In this document: piece by piece, positions 13,591 through 24,201 of the stretch
How positions within the stretch are numbered: position 1 is the stretch's first letter
How the letters are laid out: every line of letters starts with the position of its first letter
From: Motacilla alba alba
Lineage: Eukaryota > Chordata > Aves > Passeriformes > Motacillidae
Length of the DNA stretch: 64,000 bases
NCBI RefSeq assembly: GCF_015832195.1
Contig: NC_052046.1
Span: forward strand, 39,894,911-39,958,910
Direction of reading: 5' to 3'
Position numbers and translations under genes: made by a program
The notes under the pieces: model-generated
What the model was told of the DNA's origin: nothing
Seen by the model: the letters and a program-made list of their open reading frames with translations, nothing else
Database searches by the model: none

Positions 13591-16500
13591 TGTGCATCAC
13601 TGATGGGGAATTCTAGGTGTAAAAATAATTTTCTGTAACTCAGCAAATTGTAGTGAGTTGAGACCCTATTTTTTCTTATTACTTCCTTCAGGAACAATGA
13701 AGTTTTAGTTTTGTTCTGTTTTGTTTTGAATTTGCATTTTTTTTCATAGAAAGACTATTTATTAAATTGTTTGGTTTTGGTTAGTTTGGGTTTTTTTTAA
13801 TTTGGCCTCTTTATGCTAATCCTCTGCATTGCTTGCAGAGGTACAAAACAGAAAGAGCCTTACTAAACTTCCTGTAAAGCAGGTGTTGATATCTTGGAAG
13901 GTAGATTACAATTTTGCATTTCTTCCACATTTTATTGTGCAATTTTTCCTCTGGTATGAAGAAGGATAAGTGTTTGGTTTTTTTCCTGTGTAATGACAAA
14001 TTTTTATTTGTAAATTAATACTGAGCTTCTGAAAAATCAAGCTTGATGAATTTATAAATGAAAATGTTCTTCTAATGAAATTATAGATATCAAATAAAAT
14101 ACCCAAAACTCAAAACATCCTGTCTCTGCCGTCAAAACCCCTACTCAGAATACACTTAAATTTCATTTTTCTCCTAAAAAGAATAAAAGTGCTGGCAGAT
14201 TTAATGTGAAAAAAAATTTAATTTACTAGAAACTGTAAAAGTGTATTTATGCTAGGAAAAGCTAGGATAATATATTTCCACTAAGATAAATATGTGTAAT
14301 GAGTAGATGAAGATACTGCTGAAAACTCCAACAGCAATATTAAGCCTTATGTGTAATCTCTTGGATTGAGATGGATTAAAGCAATTAGTTCCTCCCAAAT
14401 CTTTATCTTGAGGTTTACAGTGCATTTTGGTTTTGGTTTTTTTTTCCCCCAGTGGAAGAAAGATTACAGTACAAATACATTCCTAAGCTTATATTTAGAA
14501 TCAGTATTAAGTATAACAATCAAAGACAAAGGCAATTATGTTGTCAAAATCCCAGTAGTTTTGTAAACCTGGAATAAATTCTGTCTTCACTAGCTTGGAA
14601 GTGTGATTTAGGCAAAAGAGTAAATACATCTTAATGGGCCTCTAGTGCAAATCAGAGCTGGGGTCAGTACACCAAGATATACAACAAAGAAATATTTTGG
14701 TCAACAAGATCCTTGACTCTTCTGCAATTATTTGACTTTGGCAATCAGCTGTGACTTTTTGAGATAAGAATTTGCCATTATTTCTTATTATGAAAGTAAG
14801 TATTTGGACAATATATTTCCAAGAGCCATTGATCCTTGATAATGTTAGTTGGCTGGTCCTCACCTCTTATGTTTCATGTTGCAGGTGATTTCCCAGACTG
14901 ATGCTTCTACATGCAATCTCCATTTAACTGTATAAAAAAAATTGCATTCTCTGTGGATAGGATGCTCCTTATGATATCACAAATAAGTAATGTGTCCAAT
15001 GAAACTCAAATTTTCATTCTGACAGAAGAAAACAGAAGTATTCCTGAACTGCAAGGGTTGTGAATTCATCTTCATGAATTGCTTTCCAGTTGTATAGCAA
15101 CAAATGGCAAAAATGTCTGCCTTAGTTTGTAACATTTCTCCACTGATATATAATTTTCTTTTTAGTAGTTGACAGTTCATCCTCATTTTGAAGGTATTTA
15201 CTTATGCTCATGTGATTAATGTCTAGCACTTCTAATTTTTTTTTATTATATAAGCTTTCTTTCTGACAGTTTTAACATTTAGAATGAAAAATAGGTGCTG
15301 ACTTCATAAATTTCGTCTTTCACTTCATCAAGGGGAAGAAAACATTCCTAGACAATTGAGGAGATCATATAACAGAAATATATGTATCTTCCAACAGAGG
15401 ACTCTGCTTCCCTTCTGCTTCCAACATCCTCAAAACAACCAGTATGGATATCTATCTTTAGCATCTGACAAGAAAGTATGCCTCATTCAGAAAATGGTAG
15501 AGATGTTTTTGCAGGAATTTACTTAATTCTAAGTTTTTTCCACCAAAGAATTGCAAAGAAGTAGGTAGGAATTGTAAAGTGCTAGCTACTTCTTTCAAGC
15601 TACTGATCTTTTAATTCTTTAAAAAAAAATACTAAACCCAAATAATTATAAACAATAATCAGTTTCCTTTCTCTCTTATCTTACACAATGTATTTAGTCT
15701 TTTTCCAGAAACATGATTTTCATTAAGATCAACGCTGCTAGTGGCATGCAGTGTCTCACCAACATCATGTGCTAGGAAATGAAGTATACCCACTTCTGAG
15801 CGGGGCAATTTAGAGTCCCTTTGCTAATCATATGAACCAAGTAGGTAAACTTGTTCGCTTTTTAATTATCACTGCACCCAGTCAGACTCGTGCTATTTGA
15901 GGAAATCAGAATAAGCATAATACAAAAAATACACCCAAATCATGCTCTAAGCAATGAACAGAGTATTCTATGTGTTCCAGCTCATTTTTTTGCCATCAAT
16001 TTGGAACTTAACTGTCACAACTTCTTAATTATTTAAGTAATTAGAAAAAGAAATCTACAATGCTTTAAAAAAAAGATAGCTACTTGCAATTGCTCCTTTA
16101 GGATACTTAATGTAAGATCTGTATATGCCTAATATGCAGATGGATTAGGAAATACTAGCTTATGCACTATGCATATGGTTCTGCTGACTTTCTCTTTTAC
16201 TAACTATATAGGATGAGGGCATTTATCTCCTCTTGCTCTGACTAAACCCAAAGCACCAGGGGGGGGCTGACTCTTGTTATGAATAGTTTTTCGTTGAAAA
16301 TGCAAACTTGTTCCACATCTTTAGACTTAAAAATTTCACTTACCTTTTCTTTATAAAGCTCAGTGACATTCATCAAAGGTAAAAGATAACCACTGAAATT
16401 AATCATTGTCATAAAAATAAATCTCCCTGTAGAATCAAGCTGGAATTTAACACTCATAAGCATAGCAGAATGTATCATTTTGTCAAGGAAACTGAAATAT

Positions 16501-18226
16501 TTTCATTTAAAGATTATTGGAATTTTTGGGATTTATAGGGTCAGATTTTGTCACTCCTTGCCCACTGTTTACTAATATCTAAACTAAGTGTTCACTGAGA
16601 ACATGTGGAGAGGCCTACTAAGTTTTGCTCTCAAAACCACAGAGTACTGGGCAGATTTGAAATTTTATTAAAAGGAGCAGAATTTGCCACACTTATTGTG
16701 TGCTGGCAGAGTAACAGAATGCAGTAAGAACTTTTCATTTCTTCTTGTCTCTGTTAGGAACTTTTCCAACAGAGTCCTGGTTGATAAGGACATATTTATA
16801 GATTCTTACGAGCTGGTTCCAATTAAATGAAATTAAAGGCTATTGCTGGAATCAGAGTTCCATATATTAAGCTTTGGCTGATGAATGAATTTGACCTTAT
16901 TAGATGAAGAGAGTATCAATAGCTGAGAGAAGCTATCAGTTATTTCTCTCCATGCATTTCTTCCCCCTTCTCAATGGTATGTATGTTTAAAAATATGGTA
17001 GAAAACAGCTGACCATATTTTACTGTGCTACCTGCAGCTTACATATCTATGTTTTTTGCACTATCTAGGATGAAACTAAGACCAAAAAAAAAAATTTTAA
17101 AAAACGGGCAAATTAGAAAGATCTTGAGAATAAATAAAATGTAAATAATAAATAAAATGCCTTCCTTTTTCATGTGGCATAGCTTAGGGTGGACTCACTG
17201 AGCCTGTATTCTTCAGACTGGAAGTAGATATTTGGAACTAGCTCATGCGGAATTATCAGGGCAAAAAAATAGATGCTCATGCTTTTAAAGCCTTATGAAA
17301 TCAAACAAGAAAAAAATTTTCATACTTTTCTCTAATTCACAACAAATACACTGTCCATGTATGGCAGTATGAAATTTGTACCTGCTACAAAATCTTCCTC
17401 CCAAGTAAGAAAGAAAGAAATTCCTTAGATACTTCAGTGTAGATGACCTCTATATACTAAAAATAAATAAAAGCAGCTAAAGCATGTCCCAGTGAACAAG
17501 AACTTGAGTTTTTCTTGGATGTTTCAGGGCTATTTCCTACAAAACCTTTGGTACTAATGTCTATGTAATAAATGTTATGTATTTGGGTTGGAGTTGCAAA
17601 GAAATTTATATTGTTTTGGGAGTTTGAGTGGGTACAAGTACAGCCATGTAAACGGAAAGGGAGTATAAGTAAGACCCATGCTACTTGCAGTCAGTTGATT
17701 TCTAGAAGATTGTATTACATCATTTAACAAACAAGGACGGGATGCACTCCGCACTGCCAAAGGGTGTGTGTAAACTACTCGGTATGCATGCCTTCACTGA
17801 GGGTGGCATCCTCTACTGCAGTGGCAGCTTGCATCAGCTGTGGCACAAATCCAAAGGAAAGCATTGCCAAGACTTTTAAGTTTTTGGCAATTAATGAAAC
17901 ATTTTTTTAAATTTGTGAAACATTGTCTTAAGTTTCTGGGGTTTTTTTCTGAAAATCTAAGTATTGCATAGTGAACAATGCTGCTTACCTGCTGTATGCT
18001 ATTTTGCAGCAATATGCTATTGCTATTTTTGATTTAGCTGTTCTAATCATTATTAATCCTAAAAATTATACCACCATCTTCCTAAAAGCATGATATAAAT
18101 GTATTATTTTTAATATAAAAATGAAAAAACTTGCTGTGATATCCCTATTTTTTAAAATTATGACCATCAATTTTCTACCATTTTTTAAAATTTATTTTGT
18201 GTGGCCAATTGATCTGTAATGGATAT
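13591..18226. other. AT-rich unique sequence, no gene seen
   Basis: No CR1 or LTR signature. Several small T/G-rich tracts (for example 13701-13800) and short open frames only. A weak splice-site-bounded frame on the minus strand (16344-16491) is discussed in the findings. Confidence 0.55.
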
Positions 18227-18497
18227 TGGTGCCAGTGTTGGCAGCACAGGGGCTTCAGGGCTTGACTCTGTGAGGAGAGGTCATGTTGGTACATGTTGGA
18301 CACAACTAGCTCCTAACAGGTTCCAAAACAGGCATGCCAAAGGAGACAGCTGAGCCTACCAATCACGGTGCTGGTGACTACAAAAGTATGTTTAAGAAAG
18401 GGTGAAAAATGCTGCACAGGAGCATTTTTTCCTGAGAGAATAAGAAAACTGAGAGAAACAGCTCTGCAGCTACCAAAGTTAATGAAGAAGGAGGGGA
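18227..18497 (+). mobile_element. LTR fragment of an endogenous retrovirus, avian ERVL-like
   Basis: The stretch has 'ggcagcacaggggcttcagg', 'tttaagaaagggtgaaaaat' and 'agaaacagctctgcagctac' in the order I know from a widespread avian LTR family. A related copy lies at 33225-33876 in the opposite orientation. It is truncated at both ends and has no target duplication. The family match is from memory; the ERVL label is tentative. Confidence 0.55.
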
Positions 18498-19931
18498 AAT
18501 AAAAGGATATTTGGTACAATAGTCTGATACTGGCTATCTACTGGTAGAAGAGTTATGATGTTGCAAAGGATAAAACATGTTTTAATTAAAGCTTTGAGTA
18601 ATGCTGATGTAAATGTTTCATGGTGGGAATTCTTTAAAGTGTAGCTGAGTGTTCTGTGTGTCTTTGGAGGGTGAACCTCACTTTGACATCAAGGAGAGAA
18701 AGTTATGGTCTCATGAACAATTCAGACTGTTTAATAATATGTATATGCCAACACATTTACACCAAATTTCAATGACATGAAGTAAAAAGTAAGGACAACT
18801 ATTCTGGAATAATACTCAGCTGACTCTAAAGTTCATTTTAGTTTTTGAGTGTAAGGTTTACTCCATGCTTAAACTTGAGAAAAAAGTTAATTTTGCAACT
18901 CTACCTCCCTATGACTGGATGTTTTAAGGAAAATAAGTTTAATTCCCTACATTTACTTCTCTAACATTATATCCTTACTATCATGTTTTTGTTGCATTAG
19001 TAGTAGGAGGCAACTTGCACTTCAGTGTGATATCCAGGCATCCACATGAAAATGAGAATGGGGAAAAACCTCAAAACACAGCAATATCTTTGTTAATGTG
19101 AGTGCCATATGAATTAAGCAAGGAATAAATAAATGTCATTTCATAACAGGAAAATATAAGAATTAGGTATATAGACAGGATGATAGAAATATTCTGGGGA
19201 GAATGGAAAAAAAGCAAAAAACAAAGCAAAACAAAGCAGACCATATCCTGTGAAACTCTGCTCCATAAATTCCACAACCTTATCAGAGGAACAAGTAAGC
19301 AATCACCATTTGCAGAGGTATAGAACTGGACAGCTTGTTATCTTTATGTCACACCTTCACCATTAGAATAGGAACTGTGCATCTGTTACTCATCTGATTA
19401 TTGTTTAAATATCTGATGCATCATCAATATCAACAGGAGAGAACATGTGCAGAAATCTAATTTGCTAATTTGTGGCATGACTCTATAAAGGGTAGGTTGT
19501 ACTTGTGCAGCTGGAGATTAAAATATTTTTGGAACTTTGTCTTTAATTAGACTGTAGCATCTGGTCTCCTAAAAGATACAGACTTTCTGGTGGAAACTGT
19601 GGCCCTTTTATTTTATAAGACATGATGGACAGCAAGAATGTAGAGTGAGAAAATCTAGAAAATAACTGCATGACGATATGCCAAATTATAATCAGTCATT
19701 TTTTAAAACCAGAACAAAGAAAAACATATAAAAGTGACAAATATTTAATTTATGGTATGATAGCTCAAATCAGAGAGCCAATTAGAAATACTAAATATAT
19801 CTATAACTATATCTATATATATATATATCAAAGAGATAATTTGGAAAAATTAGTAATGATGAATAATTATTGTAGGTAAGTGTCAGAGGACATATCCTTA
19901 CTTACATTCCTTGGAGGAAAGATCTAATTAT
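18498..19931. other. AT-rich unique sequence, no gene seen
   Basis: No repeat body recognised. It includes an AT microsatellite at about 19795-19829. Confidence 0.55.
19795..19829. repeat. imperfect AT dinucleotide repeat
   Basis: TATATC-like units are followed by an uninterrupted (TA) run. Confidence 0.85.
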
Positions 19932-20111
19932 AAAATCATAGTATTTAGGTTGGAAAATACCTCCAAGATAATCTAGTCCAACCTTTGACCAAACACTAGC
20001 ATATCAACAGAACTGTAACTTTAAATGCCATGTCCAGTCATTTTGTGAACACTTGCAAGGATAGTTTCTCTACCACTTCCCTGTACAGCCTCTTCCAAAG
20101 CTTAACAACCA

Positions 20112-20195
20112 GCGAAGAAATTCTTTCAGTGAAGAAATTCTTCCAGTGAAGAAGTGAAGAAATTCTTCAGCAAAGAAATTCAGTGAAGAAATTTT
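20112..20195. repeat. 17-bp tandem repeat inside CR1
   Basis: About five imperfect copies of a unit like 'gtgaagaaattcttcca' are seen where a standard CR1 has one copy (the 'agtgaagaaattcttcctaa' motif of its 3' region). The array arose by local amplification within the element. Confidence 0.85.
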
Positions 20196-20660
20196 TCCTG
20201 ATGTAAAACATGAACTTCTCTTGGTGCAACCTAAGACCATGTCTGTTCTCCCTGTTATTGCTTGCCTGGGAGAAGACACCCTCAGCTTGCTGCAACCTCC
20301 TTCCACGTAGCTGAAGAGTCACTCCTGAGCCTCCTTTTCTCCAGAATAAACACACCCCAGTTTGCTCAGCCACTCATAGGACTTTCTCAAGGTTCAGTCC
20401 CAGCAGTGATAAGAACAGAAAGACAATCTCTTCCCTGCTGGTCACAGTGTTCCTGATACAGGCCAGGATGCTGCTGGCCTTACCTGGACACACTCCTGGC
20501 TTGTGTTCAGTTGCTGTTGACCAGCACTCCTAGGAGGTCTTTTCCCATTGGGCTACTTTTCAGCCAGTCTGCCCCCAGCCTGTAGCACTGTATGGGGTTG
20601 TTGTGACGCAAGGGCAGAATCCTTGGCCTTGTCAAACCTCACATCCTTGGCCTTGGCCCA

Positions 20661-21042
20661 TCAATCCAGCCCATCCAGATCTTTCTGCAGAGCCTTACTG
20701 CACTCCAGCAGGTCATCACTCTCACTCATCTTGGTGTCATCTGTGAACTTACTGACAGTACACTTGATCCCCTCATCCAGATCATCAATAAAGACATGGA
20801 GCAGGATTTGCCCCAGTATTGAGCCTGGGGACATTCTTATTGTCTGGATGCCAACAGGATGATAAGAAGCATTCACCTCCATTCTCTGGGTATAGATAGA
20901 TATTTTTTAACTCAGCAAAAAGTACACCTGTCCAGGTCATGGGCTGAAAGCTTCCCATGCCATGGGAGATGGTGACAAAGGCTTTGCTGAAGTCCTGGTA
21001 GACTACATCCACAGTCTTTACTTCATCCACTAAGTGGGTCAC
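20661..21042 (-). pseudogene. CR1 ORF2 reverse transcriptase remnant
   Basis: On the minus strand one frame (21042 down to 20785) carries 'VDVVYQDFSKAF', matching the CR1 RT motif A block (usual form YLDFSKAFD), with the catalytic region altered to ...FSKAFV. A second, overlapping frame (20882 down to 20661) carries 'FIDDLDEGIKC' and 'KFTDDTK', matching the motif C block (usual KFADDTKL). The two are in different frames, so there is at least one frameshift between motif A and motif C. RT synthesises element DNA at the target site; this copy is dead. Confidence 0.88.
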
Positions 21043-21084
21043 CTAATATAAAAGGAAATTAAGTTGGTCAGGTTGTCTTGTTGG

Positions 21085-21466
21085 CCTTTCCCCGATCCTC
21101 ACCCACAGGCACCCAACCTTATCATCACTGCCCTTGAGCTCCGTACAGTCAAAACTCTCCCTAATATACAGAGCAGCCTCACCACCCCTGCTTGCCCACC
21201 TTATGACAAGCTTATGACCATCACTGCAGGACTCCAGAAGAGCTTATGACCATCACTGCAGCACTCCAGCCATGGGAGTCATCCCACCACATTTCCATCA
21301 CAGCAAATACTTCGTAGCTTTCCTGCACAATTGCTTCAAGCTCCTCCTGTTTGTTATCCATACCACATGCATTGGTATAGATGCACTTCAGCTGGGCTGT
21401 CCATTGCACTCTCAATTCTGCATGTGCCCCTAGGTCTGTTGCCCTCCAGTACAAAAGCTCAAACAC
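21085..21466 (-). pseudogene. CR1 ORF2 endonuclease remnant
   Basis: The minus-strand frame 21466 down to 21221 reads 'NKQEELEAIVQ' followed by 'WWDDSHGWSAA', which corresponds to the start of the CR1 apurinic-like endonuclease domain (usual NKQEELEA...TWWDESHDWS). A further stretch at about 21085-21190, in a separate piece after the tandem duplication, reads 'ALYIRESFDCTELK', the next block of the same domain. The endonuclease nicks target DNA. The duplication, frame changes and deletion of the domain's C-terminal part make it non-functional. Confidence 0.85.
21202..21267. repeat. tandem duplication in CR1 endonuclease region
   Basis: Two near-identical copies of 'agcttatgaccatcactgca' plus 'g(g/c)actccag', separated by 'aag'. 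It interrupts the endonuclease frame. Confidence 0.9.
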
Positions 21467-21555
21467 CCTCTGTGGCCAGAAACCTGGACAGTTGCATAAA
21501 TGTGAGGGAGCTCCCTCTGGGTCAACACACTCCTTCTAGCAATGGCTTTTGACCA

Positions 21556-22293
21556 TGTAGAAACCATAGCTGGGTATTATAGTGTACTATTTTTTTTTTT
21601 AGTTTTATTAGTATGTTTATTGTTTGATTTATGATTTTGTAATTCCCTTATGCTGTTCTTTCCCTGAGTGGCACAGGTGTCTCATTTTGTATCTTAGGTT
21701 TTTAAAACTAGACTTGCTTCCTGATTGTTATTTAGTTTAGTTAAGTGTTGGTTTTTCTGTTTGTTATCTAGCTACCCCCTGCCAAGTTTAAACCTCCTCC
21801 CCTTTCCAGGTGTTAGCCCCTCTTGTCCCTACCCTTTCCCCGGAACCTTCTTTACTCCTTCTTCTATTAAATGTCAATCTCTCCCCAAACCTGCCTTCCC
21901 CCTAGAAACTTCCCTGTCAGTTTTGTATTCTTCTAAACCTCATTAGTTCACCAAAGCTCTTTTCTTCCCTTGAAACTCTTTATTAGTTTATACATTGTAT
22001 TCCTGCCTTGTATCCCAACCCGCACTTCTCCTGATTAGTTAAAAGATTATATCCCCCCCCCCCCCCGCTGAGACCTCCCCCCCCCCCCAATAAGCTATTG
22101 TCTGCCCTCAGTTCAGGGTCCACTGGGGAGGGGGGGTTTTACCATCAAATAAAGTTACCCCAGTTCTCCCCCAGGACCCGTTCTGCTGCTCTTTTGTTTC
22201 CCCACTGCACCTCCAGTAGTAGCTGGGATTCAGCGGAGCCCGAGATGGGAATCTGTCACGCCCTCTGTCACCATCTAGCCAGGACATGCGACA
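21556..22293 (+). mobile_element. probable solo LTR with poly-C tracts
   Basis: The stretch has a pyrimidine-rich body, a TATA-like 'ttaaaagattatat' near 22037-22050, then an AATAAA signal at 22148-22153, then about 140 bases resembling a U5 and ending in ACA near 22293. This U3-R-U5 order on the plus strand is that of a retroviral LTR. It lies next to the long CR1 and may interrupt it. No clean target duplication was found, so both boundaries are approximate. No primer-binding site or gag sequence follows, so it is a solo LTR. Confidence 0.6.
22052..22090. repeat. two poly-C tracts
   Basis: Two C runs of more than ten bases are separated by 'gctgagacct', within the LTR. The complement is G-rich and could form a G-quadruplex. 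Length here may be affected by sequencing error. Confidence 0.85.
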
Positions 22294-23493
22294 GCTCGGT
22301 CTCTGCTAGTTGAGTAAGAAAAAACCACCAGATGAGCTCACCTCAGGAGCCAGGAGGGTCACTCTGCCCTCCTATGTGCACATTGTCACACAAACACCCA
22401 TGCCATGTCCTTCTGATGTGCCATGTCCTGTTTGTCCCCTCTGTTTGTCTACCCAGTTCTCCTCACTTGGGATGGCTTGGCTACCTGGAGGTGTTTAAAT
22501 CTCTAATTGTTGCTGTGGCAATGCCCTTGACAGGTCAGGTCTCATCCTGCTGAGTTTCTCTATGCTCTCTCAGATTTCCCAGGTTCCAGAAACTCCTTAT
22601 TTCCCTCCTTCTTGTGTTTTGCCCCCAAAGTAATGCCAAATTATTTCTGGTGTACATATCAGAATTTTGTATGGTCTACTCGTAAGGGTATTCATGAACC
22701 ATTTACTTCACCTGGCTGCCCATGAGCATTAAGAGGAGGATTCAGTCACTTTGTATCTAATAAAGGAACTTAACTGCAAACAGTAGTCCCTTTGATCAGT
22801 CAAGAGTATCTAAATGGTTAAGCTGATGTACACACACCACACGCAAATCTTGTGGCATAGAAATCTACTGTGTGGGTTCTGCTTTCTTTTATTATAATGT
22901 CTATGAAGTGCATAGAAAGATGAGAGAGCATAAGGATGTGTAGATCCCTTTTTGCTTTTCTTCAGTTTTTAAAAATTCTTTTCTTTTGCCTCTTCATCTC
23001 AAAGGTTCTCAAGTAACTTCTACTTAGTCAACCTCTACTACAAAATTGAGACAGTTTCTACTTGACTCTTGCTGTAAGAAGCTTTACTCTGAATTATATT
23101 TCATTATAAGAAACTCTGTTCTTCACCTTCCATTTCCACATTATTCATTTAATTGTATTACCACATTTATATTTCACACTCAGTGACAAGTGGTTACCCC
23201 TGCATTTTTTAGTGTGCTCCAACATCATCTCAATGACTTCGCAAGTAGTACTCTTCTTCTTCTTTTTCAATTCATTAAAAAATTCCTGAAGACTTATGAA
23301 TCTGTACTTGAAGATAATAGCACGTGCTGTACGCCAAATAGCACATAAATAGCCATGTAGCACACCATATGATATATGTGCCTGTTCTGACAGTCTTACA
23401 AAAACGTCAAATGTCTACAATAAAGTAGAATAATTACAATGGCAGAATATATACATATTCTTAGAGTCAAAGATCTTTCACTCAAGATTTTGT
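22294..23493. other. mostly unassigned; first 300 bases may be repeat-derived
   Basis: Bases 22294-22620 are GC-richer and could be the 5' continuation of the CR1 at 19932-21545 on the far side of the LTR, but I cannot prove it from recognisable protein motifs. The rest is AT-rich unique sequence with no gene seen. Confidence 0.35.
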
Positions 23494-23516
23494 ATATCAT
23501 ATGGTGGCTTGGGACC
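23494..23516 (-). mobile_element. CR1 tail, first half, split by an LTR
   Basis: 'tcatatggtggcttgggacc' is a shortened form of the CR1 3' terminus (antisense). The element resumes at 24079 after the solo LTR. Confidence 0.65.
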
Positions 23517-24078
23517 TGTTGTGGTTTGGCCCAAGTCAGCCGCCAAGCACCATGCAGACACTTGTTCAGGAAGAACATTCAAGGGTAAAAGCTAGAGAAG
23601 GCATGGGTTGATATTAAAACAGTTTAATAGCGAAAGCAAAAAATGCACACACAAGTAAAGCAAAACAAGAAATTATTTTGCTGCTTCACATGGGCAAGCA
23701 GGAATTAATGCTTCCCATCTGTGGTCATTACATGCAAGGGTCATTTGAGAAGACAAACACAGTTGTGTCAAATATCCTTTTTTTCCTCTTTATTCCCCAC
23801 ACTTTCTATGCTGAGTATGATGCTGTATGGTATGGAATATCCCTTTGGTCAGTTGGAACCACTTTTCGTGGCCCATCCTACCTTTTCATGTACCTCCAGC
23901 CTTCTCCCCAGCATGGCAGTAGATATAGTAGAAAATGCTTTGGGTCTACATAAGCCCTGCTCAGCAATAACAAAAACACCTTTCCACCATACCAACACTG
24001 AGTTCAGCACAAATCCAGAGTACAGCCCAATACCAGCCATTCAAAGAAAACTAACTCCACCCAGGCAAAACCAGCACA
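23517..24078 (-). mobile_element. solo LTR, TguLTR5-like, inserted in CR1
   Basis: Its plus-strand ends are TGTTGTGGTTTGGCC and CCAGCACA, so the minus-strand element starts TGTGCTGG and ends ACCACAACA. The order of blocks matches the songbird LTR family I know as TguLTR5. On the minus strand an ATTAAA polyadenylation-type signal lies at 23628-23623. The target duplication is GACC on both sides (23513-23516 and 24079-24082), inside a CR1 tail. With no internal viral sequence it is a solo LTR left by recombination between two LTRs. The family name is from memory. Confidence 0.85.
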
Positions 24079-24201
24079 GACCTCAAAATCCCCTTGTAAC
24101 AACCCCCTTGCCATTGTCAGCAATGCCGTCCTATAGATCAGGTTACTCATGGCCCTATCCAACCCGGCCTTGCACACCGGCCAGGGACAGGGTGCCCAAA
24201 A
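24079..24201 (-). mobile_element. CR1 tail, second half
   Basis: 'gacctcaaaatcccc', 'atcaggttactcatggccc' and 'tatccaacccggccttgcac' continue the CR1 3' region interrupted at 23516. The CR1 is therefore older than the LTR. Confidence 0.8.

Larger units (their letters stand above)
19932..21545 (-). mobile_element. CR1 LINE, long copy with internal deletion
   Basis: This is the longest CR1 in the window. On the minus strand it reads, 5' to 3', a piece of the endonuclease domain, then part of the reverse transcriptase, then the CR1 3' region ending near 19932. The endonuclease part jumps directly to RT near 21065-21085, so the rest of the endonuclease and the N-terminal RT (by comparison with a full ORF2, roughly 1 to 1.5 kb) are missing. 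It also carries a short tandem duplication (about 21202-21267) and a 17-bp tandem expansion (20112-20195). It cannot be active. The plus-strand end may continue beyond the LTR at 21556-22293. Confidence 0.9.

Noticed and set aside
21202..21267. target-site duplication of an insertion
   Set aside because: The copies are adjacent with only three bases between and too long for a target duplication; a local tandem duplication fits.
21556..24078. possible provirus between the two LTRs
   Set aside because: The LTRs are of different families and strands, and no gag, pol or env remnant lies between them.
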